This document shows positions 22,700 through 34,678 of a DNA stretch of 64,000 nucleotides, piece after piece. Below the pieces are notes generated by a model. The model was not told the DNA's origin, did not search any database, and saw only the letters and a program-made list of their open reading frames with translations. Numbering within the stretch: position 1 is the first letter of the stretch; every line of letters begins with the position of its first letter. The position numbers were made by a program, and so were the translations under genes. Origin of the DNA: Aquatica leii (Eukaryota; Arthropoda; Insecta; Coleoptera; Lampyridae); NCBI GenBank assembly GCA_035610365.1, contig CM069435.1:9450001-9514000 (forward strand), in the 5' to 3' direction.

Positions 22700-23437
22700 G
22701 CGAGTACATTTGGTACTGCTTATTTTAAATGCGCCATGAAACTCTTATGAACCCCCGTCATTGCTGAAAATTTTTCGAACAGGAATTCCTTTATCTTAGA
22801 AAAAAACGTGCATGGTATTAACTATGGATTCTCCCTTTGTATCGGTTTCCAACTTTATTTTAAGTGATAACTTGACAAATTTCTTCTTCTTTTATGAATC
22901 AGTCAATAAGCCAAGAGTACCGCTTCGTTATTTGGTAAAGTTGATTCATCGAGTTAAATAAAAAATTTGTAATCATATAATGATATTTCAACGTCTTTAG
23001 CTAAGTCATCTATTCTTCTTTTCACTATATTATTACTCAAAAGAATTTTTTTATGATATCTGATGGTGTCTTATCATAAAGAACAGTTTTGATTTCCTCT
23101 CTGACTGCCGGCATAATTAATTCCTCGCCAATTGTGTGTGGTTTTCTCGTTTTTGCGATTAATAATGAAATATTATATGAAGCACGAAGTCCATCATCTT
23201 CTTGTTTAGAACACGATGCAAAAAAATTTGATATAGTTGCCTGTTTTAAATATTTCTTTTTAAGTACTTGAAAATAGCATAAGTCTTTGTCCTTTTTATC
23301 AGCGTGTATTTTATTCAATTGCCTTTGGAGCTTCATGGCTTCATTTCATTCAGTAATTGGTTTGTTGGAGATTGTGTAAATCCATATTTTAAATACTCAA
23401 TACTGTACTGCCGACATTTTTTCTTAGTTTCAGACAT
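22700..23437 (-). pseudogene. hAT (ZBED5-like) transposase, N-terminal half
   Basis: From ATG at 23437 the frame begins MSETKKKCRQYSIEYLKYGF, the usual start of this family. The BED finger is mostly lost by deletions. Then come ATISNFFASCSK, ASYNISLLIAKTRKPHTIGE and ELIMPAVREEIKTVL, which are strongly diagnostic. The protein is cut at 22698 by the pogo element and resumes at 20030. Confidence 0.82.
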
Positions 23438-23957
23438 TTTGGAATTCAGAAATTGTTACGATTTTCAACCGATTTATAGAAAGTTACAAGGCTATAATGA
23501 CTTTTTTTTACTTTGTCAGTCACGCACAAGTATGGATCACTTACGAAGCATACAAAAACAATAAGACATCAGAAGGGCTATCACTGCCTTTTAAAGATTT
23601 GATTTCGAGCACGCAACTACTTATATGCCTTTGTTTGTTTGCGGTGCCTCGGTGCACTTGCTCTACAAACAGGTTGTTACGTCTTTATTTATACTTATTT
23701 AAATGCTTTAATGTTTATTTACGCCATAATAATAAGATAAACAAGCGTGGTCATTTGAATAAAAAAAAATTCTTTTATTTGATTTGTTAGATACCTTAAG
23801 GAACTAATCAAGTAATTTTTTCACAATTTTAAAATAATATTTAAGGGTTGCTACCAAGATTTGAATTTTACAAAAAACACTATACATTAATTGGAAAATT
23901 TTATTTATTGATCCGGCCACTTAGCATGCAAAATACATGAAATATTAAAATCATGTA
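23438..23957. other. No gene seen
   Basis: Presumed 5' flank of the hAT gene and spacer to the next element. It includes a GC-richer stretch near 23635-23665 (GGTGCCTCGGTGCACTTGC), but no clear inverted end was found. Confidence 0.45.
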
Positions 23958-26117
23958 TTACTGCGATACAAGGGTTGATTTCATGGAGTTAGGGTATTTT
24001 TTTTTATAATCTTTCACCAACAAAAGCAAATATTGCTTTTGTTCTTCATCTGTGGTTAACAGTTTATTAAATTCCTCAATTAAGGCAACACCACGCTCAG
24101 CAATATCATTCACTACTCGCATAGAATGACGATTTTCTTTTCCGCCTCAAAATCAGCGTCTGCAACCCAAGTTTCAACCTCTTTATTCAATAACTCTGAT
24201 GAGATCCCCATGATCTGGAAAAATCGTAAGTAATTGCTCGTCACAAAGTCTTTTTTTTTTCTTCTCACGGATGTGTTCAACATCAATGCTTTTTCTTTTT
24301 GAGCAATCTTTTGTGCCTTCGAATTTTGGTGCATCTACCATTCATTTCTTATCTTGAACTGAAAGTTTGTCGTCGAAAAATGCGAAAGACACCAAGTCTT
24401 CCGACAAATACCACAAATGGCCCAGTATTTTCTTCAAGGCAACAGTAGCAATTTCCGGGTTTATCCTATTAAAGTCTTTAAGGCCTTTCAATAATTGTAA
24501 GTCGTTTCCGGTGCTGACCATCCGGCAGAGGCTTGTAACCAGTATTTTATATATATTATCACCGTGAAAATGCATATTTCTCTCATAACTTTCTCTTCCT
24601 TTTTTGTCAGATGAAACTGATGTGTAAATAAGAAAATTTTCAAGCAGTACAAAGCTTTTGCCATCTATCTAGCCCGGTGTAGCCCAGCTGGTCTCCTAAA
24701 TGAAATACTTTTTTCGGGTACTCCTCTCAAGTAAATGATTGTGAGATGTAACAATTCTTTGTAGTCTTCTCGAGGTTGATGCACTTGGAGTTGTTTTTGC
24801 GCAAATCAAATCCTGTCAGCGACAACATTTTCTTCGATGTTTGAAGTAGTGTCATTAATTATTGTTTTCTAATCTTTTTGGTCAATGTTGTACCAATTGT
24901 TCTTAAACCTTTTTAACAATGCAATATCAGGACCACTAGACGGTCCAAGCGATTGATCCACTGCAGCTGACAACATAATTTCTAAAATGTGAAGGCGACA
25001 AGGAAGCCAAAGCATATCTTTCTCCATTTTTCTCTCAAATTGAACGCATGCTCTATTTTTTAAACCGGTGTTTACAGCTGTAGTGTTAAAACATAAACAT
25101 TTTATTTTATCGCTTAAGCCCCATGAATTTATTGCTTCGTAGACAGCTGACGCACAGGTTGTACTTGTTCCACGTTCCAATTTTGGAACCGCCAGAAGTT
25201 GATCAATCCTATGCCCAGATACCAAAATTAACGATTAACATTGAATTGTTAATGGTAAATCATGTTTGAACTCGGTTTTCAGAGACTCTGCTACTGCTTT
25301 TGGATTTTTTCAACGGTTGAAGATGTATTGACATTAAACTCTGATGGGTCACATCCTACACTTTCCAAGTAGAGACGGCGACCGTAGTCGCTTTTCTATC
25401 ACTCAATTTACAGACATCAAGACTGGAACCTAATTGGCTATTAAAAATAGGGTGGTTTCGCTTGCGGAGATTCTGATGCGACTTTGAAATCAGATACACT
25501 TGTTTCATCGCTACTAGAGAACGGTGACAAAGAAAGGAGAACCTTTTCTGTCAAAGCTGATATATTTTTGCTTTCACGTTCGCGCAGTTTTTTAATACGT
25601 CCTTCTTTTTCTTTCATTTCATTAAACTTTTTCTGTCTACTGAACCAATTACACCCTGTCGTCCTTTCTTTCGTTGTCCTAATAAAAATTGCTTGTCCTC
25701 TTCAACAGTCATGATACTTAAAGCATCACAATGAGCAATATCAAATAAATCTTCTAATTTTTGTTGCCAATCTTGTTCTTTGTTCTTTAATGCTTCGGAA
25801 CGTTTCTTCTTGTTCTCTTTATTTTTTTTCAGATTCTGCCATTCCTTGAAGTGTTTTCTTATTTTACTAATTACATGTTTTTTAAATCTTATCGGTATAC
25901 TAGCTTTTTCCCACAAACCTATCACTTCGCATGCAGGTACAGTCGCAGATTTAAGAATGGTTTTTCTTTCTTCGTTTTTGTAGTAAAAAAACAAACGTAA
26001 TACTTCACTAATAGAAGGCAACTTTATCGGGTTTAGATTAGGCAGTGATTGGTCGATCAGCCAAATGTTGGTTTTATTTTGAGTAACTACACTGACGCCA
26101 GTATTTGTGGATGCCAT
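23958..26117 (-). pseudogene. hAT-like transposon gene of an unnamed insect family
   Basis: The pieces 25614-26117, 24869-25225, 24342-24575 and 24113-24334 line up in order as one broken protein. It starts MASTNTGVSVVTQNKTNIWL and has a K/E-rich coiled segment (KNKENKKKRSEALKNKEQDW). It then has KCLCFNTTAVNTG followed by DMLWLPCRLHILEIML, with the C-x2-H arrangement of the hAT RNase H-like fold. Further on are ILGHLWYLSEDLVSFAFFDD and a C-terminus with VNDIAERGVALIEEFNK. I have seen this protein type repeatedly in insects and cnidarians but know no established name. At least four frame breaks. Confidence 0.6.
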
Positions 26118-26660
26118 TGTAAATCAAAACAAGTTTATAGGCTCTATAGGAAAACGCGCGCGTTCTTTCGTTAATGACTGAACTCCAACTGAAGTCCTGA
26201 GCAGGCTCACTGCTCAATCTTGACGCACATGGACAGGAAAGCGGCGGGGGACCTTACTTAATGACGGTCTTTCTACTTCAAATAATGATCAAAGATAAAT
26301 ATACTTACAGAAATCAATTAGAGAGACTCATAGTTGAAGTGGACATACAATGTTTCTGTTAAAGTTTGGCTACTAGTAGCAACTCCTAAATCATGTCCAA
26401 AAATTAAAAAAAACGGTTTCATATTTTATGGTAGAGAATCGTATGGTAAGGTGTCGCGATAATATTTCGAAAGTTGAAAAATGAGGACCACGCTTTAGAC
26501 GACTAGATAAAATGTTTTTTCATAAAAATAGAGGTATTTTTAAAGTATTTTATTATATTAAATTTCTAATTAAGTAGGACGCCGCGAACGCTCTCTTGAC
26601 TGTTATAACGCCCTCTATTTGCCTTTGGACCCGCTACCACCTCCACGAAAAGCTACAGCG

Positions 26661-26677
26661 TCCACTAGGGGGCGGTA
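26661..26677 (+). promoter_or_regulatory. CTCF-like motif
   Basis: TCCACTAGGGGGCGGTA matches the core CCAcyAGrkGGCr of CTCF sites. A single motif is expected by chance at low rate; binding is not shown. Confidence 0.25.
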
Positions 26678-26800
26678 CTGCCCTCTTTGGAAATCCATGA
26701 TCTAACATGGTTATTAATAATGAAATTTAATACACCATCGTAAAACAGTAGATCGCCGATTTTTACAACCTTACGCACTTCTATCTACCGACATAACTAA

Positions 26801-26850
26801 AAGGAGGCTTGGGTGGGTCTGACACCCTTCAGACCTCTCCAGGCCTCCTT
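26801..26850. repeat. 50-bp imperfect hairpin
   Basis: AAGGAGGCTTGG pairs with CCAGGCCTCCTT (one mismatch), and the inner GGTCTGA with TCAGACC, leaving a CACCCT loop. It may be a MITE core or terminator-like fold; I see no second copy. Confidence 0.5.
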
Positions 26851-27085
26851 CAAAAAAAATGTAACTGACACATAGTAACATCTTTTTCTGCACAATGGGA
26901 TATAATGAATAATTAAAAAAATATGCTTTACCATAAACTAGACTCTAGGCCTCCCCTAGCGTGGATGCTTCTATCAGTCATATCATTGTTGTGCTCTTGT
27001 TGCACTCTAACATTTATTGATTTTTCTTCAGTAAACAACGCCGATGTTTAGTTTGTTTTCTATTTATATATCGTATGATTGTACA

Positions 27086-30000
27086 CAGGCCCACGCCTAG
27101 CACTTTTGGCGCTCTTGTGCAAATTTAAAATAACGCCCCAAATTTGTATTACGTTCATATGTGAGTACAGATACGGGTTAAGTTAGGTATTATTATTCAC
27201 TATTGAAAAATGATTTATAAAAGTATTTTCATAAATTTATTTTCATTTTTATATTATAACTACAAGCCATAAGCCCTACAAATATTTTTTCATTGAGGTA
27301 CACAACATAATTATAAATTTATAGAAAACAGAAACATATTCTAACAGTATTACAACTCAAAATTTTTCTATTTTAGTTTCAAATGTAATATATGATACAA
27401 AAGCACAAGAAATAAAAAAAATATTTAACACATTAAAAATACTCGTTTATATATCACAGGACAAAACTGATCGACAAATAAAAACAAAACAATATAATAT
27501 TTTAATAATGCAACATGTCACTTTTTGAAGATTAGTGTCCAGGTATTAGGTATTGTTATTAATATTTTAGCTAAATGAATTGAGCTTTCCGTGCTTTAAT
27601 TTTTGCAAATTGTTTAATTAAATCTTCGGTGTCTAATTCTTTTAGCTGGTCCGTTTCTATTGAAATGATAGCAAGATTACGTAGTCGATTTTGCCCCTTG
27701 GCCGATCTTAAATATTTTTTTATTATTTTGAGTTTGGACAAGATCGTTCTGCGGTAGCAACAGAAACCGGCATCGTTAATAAAATACGAAGTATTATGCT
27801 CGTATTAGGAAAAGAATCCACTAACTTATTAATTGTTATATAATTTAAAGTTTTTTCTGGAGACGTAATAACGTTTTCATCAAAATTTTGCAATTCTTTA
27901 ACAAGTTTCACGGCAATTATGTCTCGTTCATTGCGAGTTTTGTCGTTTGATAAATTTTCATTTTTTGACATAATTTTAATTGTTCGTTTTCAGAATAATT
28001 TTTTAATTTATCAATATTCCATAAAAACGCGAAATTATTAGAGTAAGAAGAAAGTAATTGGAATCTCTCATCCTTATGATTACATCTAGAGCATTAAAAA
28101 AACAATCAACTTTGAACTTTAAAGTTTCGTCGTGGATCGGTTCATCGTAACATTCATAATCCAAATGTTTTTTTTTATATTTTTTGCGGTCTTAGACCTC
28201 TTTGTTTTTTGAATTTAGATTCTATGTCTGAGCTGGATGGTATTTCTTTAGCATCAATCAATAGATCATTAAAACCTTTATCGAAGCGATAAGCTTTCAA
28301 AAAATTATTTAAATGATTACAACACTGAGCAACATCAAAGTTCGGGTTTTGAATAATTTTGCTAACAATGTTAACTTTACTTAAAATATTATACCACAAT
28401 ATAAGAATTCAAATGAACTCAAAATTTTGGAATTTTTTGGCCAACGATGCAACCAAATTTTTTACGTTATTTTACAAGTTTCCTTCGCTTATTTCAAACC
28501 GAGCATCATAAGCCTCCTTAAGTTGATACCTTAAAGGAGTTATTGCATCTATTCTACTAGACTATCGAGTATCCGATAAAGGTTTTAAAGTTAAATTTGT
28601 CACATTAGATAAATTAGATTTCAGAATTGACCAGCGTTTAGTAGAAGCTGAAAAAAATACAAACAGTTCTTGAACTGGAGAAAAAAAATTGATGCTTAAA
28701 GTATTTGATTTTGCTTCATCATTGACGACTAAATTTAAGGTATGATTGCAACAAAGAACAAAGAAAGCTCGCGGATTGAAATCCAAAATTTTTTTTGTAG
28801 ACCATTATGCCTACCACGCATATTTGCCCCATTGTCGTAACCCTGACCCCGAAAAATCTTTAAAATTTAAGCCTTCTTTCAACACATCATCTATAGGACA
28901 AAATATAAAAAAATGTTCTAATTCCCGCGCTCTTTAAATTAACAAATCTTATACAAACTGATATTTGTTCTTGGTGACTACAGTCAGGAGTGCAGTCTAA
29001 TAATATGGAATAATATTTTGCCTTTTTAGTTAGTTCTAAAATTTTGGATTTCATATTTTCACCGTTTAAGTTGATTACTTTATTTTGTATTTTATCTCCG
29101 AGATAGTTTTTGTGATCTTTTATTTGAGAGCGTTTTGTATGTTCTGACATAATCGGGTCGAATTTGGAAATCATTTCTATGCATTTTAAAAAGTTACCAT
29201 TGTGTCCGTCAAACAACTTATTACTACTTCCACGAAAAGCTAAATTTTGCTGACCTAAAAACTGAATCACGTAGAAAATTTTTTCTATAACAGCTTGCAA
29301 GGTTTTAGTTTTACTGTTTATTACATTTTAAATTTCAGAATTAATTATTTCATTTTTATTAAAACGGTTAGAAAGATCTAGCAATTTTAGAACATTTTCG
29401 ATATGTAACTTGCTCTTTTCATGAATGTTTAAATGAATATCCTTTTTGTTTTGAAAATGAGCAGAGCCACGTTCTACTAATTTTTGAATATTATTAGGAC
29501 GTAATTTCTTTGGTCATAGTGCAGCATCCTTCGAAAGTTGATTCTTATTTTCCGTTTTGGTAATTTTTGAAGGTGTTGATTTTTCATTATTAGCGGAACT
29601 TGAAGATGTTGATGCATTGCTTTGTAGAAGATCAGTTTCTTGTCTGTTGATGATACTTGTTTCAGGTACAGGTTCATAATATTGGGATTCAGCTGTATTA
29701 TTGTTGTTATTAATATTTGGCAAAGTAGACTCGGGTTTTGAAAAAAAAGTGCATAATTTTGACATGGTTTTCCAGTTCTTCCTCTCTTTTTCTTTTATTT
29801 AGCAAATTTTGGTATCCAAAGAATTTCTTCTTTTTTCTGACATCCTGTATACTGTAAAGAAATTAATACGTAAGGAAACAAATTGACAAATTATTTATGA
29901 AAAATGGAAATGTTTCGACGTCTCAAACTTAAACTCGAAAGTATTTTCTCAACATTACTTCTTATTTCAAGTTATTTCAAAATTTATAAATTTTTATAAA

Positions 30001-30760
30001 TACATAGTAATATTAGTGTTTATCAATTATTCTGTTTGAATTTACTTCAGTTAACAATGATGTTTATATAATCAAATATAAAAGGATTTTTGAGATGCAA
30101 GTTTTTGGCTTTTAATGTTTTAATAAATCTAAAATAAAAAATAAATTTTAGATGAACTCACCTTAATTTACAACACAAAACACATCACTATAAAGTCTGT
30201 AAAACTACAAAAAACTAAAGTTTTAAAAGCAGATATCTTTTAACCCATGTACCTTTTTACTTTGCTAAGTTAATTATCGATCGGGCATCAGGCAACAAAT
30301 GAAATCGCGACCGATGCAGCGCTTAAATATATGAAGTTTTGTACATTGCAAGCTCAGACAGGAAAAAAACGCTTGTTCCCTAGTTGGCTCGTTGCAAGCC
30401 AAATTTCAAGCTCAAACATGAATAAAATCAGATTTGTTTGAGTTCACACAATTCATGTTATGTTGCGTATTACGTATTCGATCAAATAAATGCTACTATT
30501 GCGTACTTTCATTTAGAAAATATATTATTTTTGAGAAGTAATTTGGTTCTCTTGTCTCAAAGAGTAAAAATAAACAAATAAAAAACAATGCAATAGCTAG
30601 CAATTCCTTACTGGTTTTTTATTATAAATTTTGTTTTGACAATGTTGTTTGTTGCTTCATCTTTTTTTTTACATTTGAGTTTTGAGGCTTTTCGGCGCCT
30701 TCAGCGCCTCGGCACCGTCGTGCACCACACGACTTTGCCCTTATGGACGGCGCGGGACTG
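27086..30760 (-). mobile_element. hAT transposon (ZMYM1-like family), both ends present
   Basis: The left end CAGGCCCACGCC and the complement of the right end CAGTCCCGCGCC match at 10 of 12 bases. They are flanked by ATTGTACA (27078-27085) and ATTATACA (30761-30768), an 8-bp hAT target duplication with one change. Subterminal sequence at both ends is GC-rich with GGCGC motifs. The gene inside runs toward the left end. Confidence 0.88.
27571..29765 (-). pseudogene. hAT transposase, TTF-finger/DUF4371 type
   Basis: ATG at 29765 (MSKLCTFFSKPESTLPNINN) opens a serine/asparagine-rich leader. The 28887-29300 frame holds the DUF4371 part (FLGQQNLAFRGSSNKLFDGH, YYSILLDCTPDCSHQEQ with the first catalytic D). 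The 28562-28786 frame has VLCCNHTLNLVVNDEAKS with the C-x2-H motif. The end has the dimerisation box LTMPVSVATAERSCPNSK, and the protein stops at TAG 27571-27573. Frameshifts near 29510, 28830 and 28400-28000 inactivate it. Confidence 0.9.
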
Positions 30761-30768
30761 ATTATACA

Positions 30769-31906
30769 ATGAAACTTTGCTAATGTATGTCTACAACTTG
30801 TGTCTACAACTCAATACAGCCATTTTGAAGTTAACATAAAAGAAAAACTTTAAATTAGATTAAATAAATTATCAGATTACAAAACGGAAAAAGTTATTTC
30901 TAATTAAGTCGGAACAAACATAAAAATAAGTAAATAGCTTTAATATATTGTGACAGCATTCACAATTACCCAGTTTCCATTATTATGCGAGAATTTCTTA
31001 TCTTAGTAGTAGAGTACTTATATGTATATCATCTTAGTAAATTACCAAGCACTAACATTTTTGCAACTTGCAATTATGCAGAATTAGCGTTCTTTGACCT
31101 TACATAACTTTCTGTGTAGGTATTAAATGCGAACTTGATTCTAAGTGTCATGTCGCAGTAAAAACATTAAAGAAGTAGCTTGTTTAGCAAAAACACGTAT
31201 GTGCAAATGTAATTTGATAATTATACCTCTAATTGGAAATTTTGCACGGGTTACATCTACTCACGTGTCCTAACTTAATTTTCTTAAACCTACAGGCATG
31301 AGATTTTTAGTATCAATACATTTTATTAGAAAACATTAAATTTTTTAATATTTTCGTCACTGTTGGGCAGTTTCAGTTGCAACGCTATACTTTTTTAAGT
31401 AACACAAATTAAATACACCTAAACGTCAGTTGCAAGAGAAGAAAGTACTCACTTGTTTTTAAATGTTCACATTGACAGTTTTTTCAAGAAAAATTTGTAT
31501 TGTATATTAATACTTAATCGCCAATTTTTTTAATGTTTATTTGTACTTGTTCTTTATATTGAAAAACGTTTAAAATTGTTCCAACACAACTAAAAAATAA
31601 TTTAAAATTTTTGGCTGTCTAAATCAGTATTCTTTGATTAGTATTGAACAGTGTTCTTTCTGTTGATTACACTGTTAAACGAGAATAGTGAAGAACTTTA
31701 TTTACCAAAACTATTAGAATCGTGGAGTTTGAAAGAAGATGATTCAATTGATGATAGGCAATTCGCACAGGAAATGAATACTGATCCAGACTGTATGGCA
31801 CAAAGATGTTCAATAGAACCACATTTGATTTTATACTCAACTCAATGATTTAAAACTAGAAAAATCAGTCAGAATTTCTAGCATCCAGATTAAAACGATA
31901 TATGTA
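30769..31906. other. Mostly non-coding spacer
   Basis: AT-rich, with one short acidic frame at 31651-31848 listed separately. No element ends recognised. Confidence 0.5.
31651..31848 (+). other. Short unidentified open frame
   Basis: A 65-codon frame including ENSEELYLPKLLESWSLKED and SIDDRQFAQEMNTDP. Its acidic, non-repetitive composition differs from the surrounding A/T junk and from the transposases nearby, so it might be an exon remnant. No start context, splice signal or family could be tied to it. Confidence 0.2.
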
Positions 31907-32616
31907 CACCCATAGTCATTAGAAATGTCTCTAAAATAAACATTACCGCATTTTCAGTCACATTCTAATAGTATTACTAAATTTTACATGTATTTCTCAA
32001 ACCATTAGAAAATAGTATTACTTTTATGACCGTATTTATATTTTTATGCGAATAAAAAAACACACATTTCTTTCTATAGTTTTAGACACATACTTATTGA
32101 TAGTAAAATTTTGAACGTATAAAATTAAGGTAAATTGTAAATAATAATCTAATTACTGATTTTATAAAAACAATTTTACATAGGTACTATTAATATTTCG
32201 CTGTATGTGCAAAATTATTTATAAATAAAGTGAAACTTTTATACTTTCATTTCGTTTAAATATAAATGATACTATCAAACAGAATTTTCCGGTGTAAGAA
32301 TAAATATTTGTGCCAATATAATGTAATTTATTTAAATTTTTGTTCACATAGTCACATTCTTTTTTTTGTTGTTTAAGCGGTTAAATACTTCACTTATTAA
32401 TGAGTATGATAATTACATTTCGTATTCATTAATATTATTTTTATTTTAATAATAATTATTTAGGTATTACTCACTTTTGCGTTAATAAAATGTTAATAAA
32501 TAAGCATACGTTTATAATTACAGTTCATGCTGTAGTTTATTTTAATAATATAATTAAACAAAAAAACATATTATCATATAAAAAACAATAACAATACAAA
32601 AGTTGTATAGAAATAA

Positions 32617-33860
32617 TTAATATTTTGTGTAATAACCAATATTTTGTATGCATGCTTCTAATTTAGACTGCATAGAGTTTATTAAATTTTCACACAACTG
32701 GGATCCTCGAAAACGTTCCCAAACTAATTGTGAATGTTGGATAATATTTTCAGGTGTTCTAAATTGAATATCACTCTCTCAGTCTGATCATTGCACCCCA
32801 CATATTTTCAATTGGGTTCAAATCTGGTGATGTCGCTGGACATTCAATTATTTCAACTTCGTTTTGATCTTCAATTCTGTCCCTAACAATTCGTGCTGTA
32901 TGAATAGGAGAATTATCCTGGACTACTTGAATAATTTCCAGCTCATCTTGGAAATATTCTTCTCACAGAAGGTATCAAGATGTTATCTAAAATATTCAGG
33001 TATTGCTCTGAAGTAAATTGAGGTGGTGTCACTTGCACTAACTCTCCTGGACCCGTTTGAGATATCTATCCCGACACTCCAGCTGTCACTCTACCACTTG
33101 CCTATTGGGCAAAACATGTTCTATATTGTAACGAGTGTTTTGTGGTCACCACACTGCAGTTGGACATTGATCAGTGCTAGAAAATACTTTTTCATCTGTA
33201 AAGATAACATTACTCCAATCCAAATTTAAATATTGGCGACAAAAGCGCAACCGAGCTGCAGCATGACGCTCTGTAATGTTAGGTTTACTTGCCGGTTTTC
33301 TACAATGTAAATTTGATTCGTGTAAACGTCTCTGAATGGTGGAAACAGAGCAATTAATATTCAGCGTTTCCTTTATTTTTTGGCAAGTTGTAAAAGGATT
33401 TTGTAATGTATAGCCGAGTATGTCCGCATCCTCTTGCCGAAAAGTAATTCTAGGCTTAGGTCGTCTGTTGCTTACAAGTGGCCTATTACCAACTTCCTAA
33501 CCTTTCGTAATCCATCGCCGGATTTGTTTAATCTACAAAGTGTTCAATTCTTAGTATTAGATTACATTTATCATTAGTGCTATATTAAAAGCCATTATAC
33601 ATTATATATGTATTTAAAAATTTGACGTCAATTTAATAGATTCCAATATCTTATAAAATAGTATTGTTAGTGATCATATTCAATACATGCTGACTGTGTT
33701 GCAATGCAATGTAAAAAATATACTTTAGAAAAATGCTCACCGATAAGTCAACATGTTGTGATATTGTTCGAGGTGACATTCCTGCTTGTGCCATCCCAAC
33801 AATATTTCCTCTTAATTCTAAAATAGAATCCATTTGTCCTAATCTTTGAGGCATATTCAC
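32617..33860 (-). pseudogene. Tc1-like DD34E transposase with a probable intron
   Basis: Exon 1 starts at 33860 (MNMPQRLGQMDSILELRGNI) and encodes the first HTH (GMAQAGMSPRTISQHVDLS). It ends at a GTGAGC donor at 33740. Exon 2 begins after TTTGTAG (33533) with IKQIRRWITKG, restoring the expected continuation. Then come PRITFRQEDADILGYTLQN, NVIFTDEKVFSS (first D), VVQDNSPIHTARIV (second D) and CPATSPDLNPIENMWGAM (E). It ends in CIQNIGYYTKY with a stop at 32617-32619. Frameshifts and stops, for example after ITKG and near 33130, make this copy inactive. Confidence 0.85.
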
Positions 33861-34069
33861 AAAATATTATAATTACATAAACAATGATGTTACCACTAGG
33901 AACTCCCAATTTATATTACAATTTTGTAAATAAAAAATTTATATTTATACAAGGAAAGGCCAAAACCTGACGATATATTTACAAAAGGTAATTATGAAAC
34001 TCAATAATAAGTGAGGTATTTATTAATCCGCTTAATCTCAAGATGCATATCCGGTAGAATTGTTTATTA

Positions 34070-34260
34070 ATTTGCACAAAAACATAAAAACAGTTGTGGT
34101 TTCATAAAACGCTTGTTTCAGAGTAATATTTAAGACTCCTCGTAAAGGTAATCATCTTTTTGTATTTATACGACAAACAAAAAGCCATAACCTCAAGATA
34201 TAGATGTCAATACGATCAATACTATTAAATGTCTTTAAAATGAGCATTACCGCACTTTCA
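34070..34260 (+). repeat. Subterminal direct repeat of the Tc1 element, inner copy
   Basis: TTTGCACAAAAACATAAAAA through ATGAGCATTACCGCACTTTC recurs, with indels, at 35213-35455. The element thus has a partial tandem duplication of its right subterminal region, and the solo LTR lies between the copies. Confidence 0.65.
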
Positions 34261-34678
34261 TTGACAAACCATCATTAATAAGTGAGGTATTTGTTAATCC
34301 GCTGCATATCCGGTACAATACCTACTTTTACATAAACCGGACCAACATTCAAACTAAGAAATTAAAAAAATAAACAGTTATTTTATAACAAAAAACAAGT
34401 ATCGTTGTTACTTATTAATTATTATATAAGAAAAATTGTTTATAAATTATAGTAACAAACGCTGCATATTCTTATAACCAAACATTACTCTGGGTCTAAT
34501 AAGTCAGGTTTATACATCCTACATACAAAAATAATGTGACTATCAGAACACACATTTCAATAAATTACATTAATAGTTAAAATTTAGACGTAACAAATAC
34601 TTTTTAAATAATTTTGCAAATATAATTTCAGCATTATTATTCAAAACATTTATTACCTAAAAATTTGACGATATAGTA

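Larger units (their letters stand above)
15893..23570 (-). mobile_element. ZBED5-like hAT transposon, interrupted by a MULE and a pogo element
   Basis: The left end at about 15893 reads CATATAGGTTCCCAACTTTT..ACCGCCCCC, like the terminal repeats of Charlie/ZBED-type hATs. A 3' UTR, split by the MULE at 16058-19010, leads to the stop codon at 19240-19242. The coding region goes up to ATG at 23437, with the pogo element in its middle. The right terminus was not identified; the end given is approximate. That one element underlies the region is an inference from the continuous hAT protein order on both sides of each insert. Confidence 0.68.
26118..27085. other. Spacer with a hairpin and a CTCF-like motif, no gene
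   Basis: Locally GC-richer around 26580-26700 and 26780-26850. Contains an imperfect hairpin (26801-26850) and the motif CCACTAGGGGGCGG. No coding signal. Confidence 0.5.
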
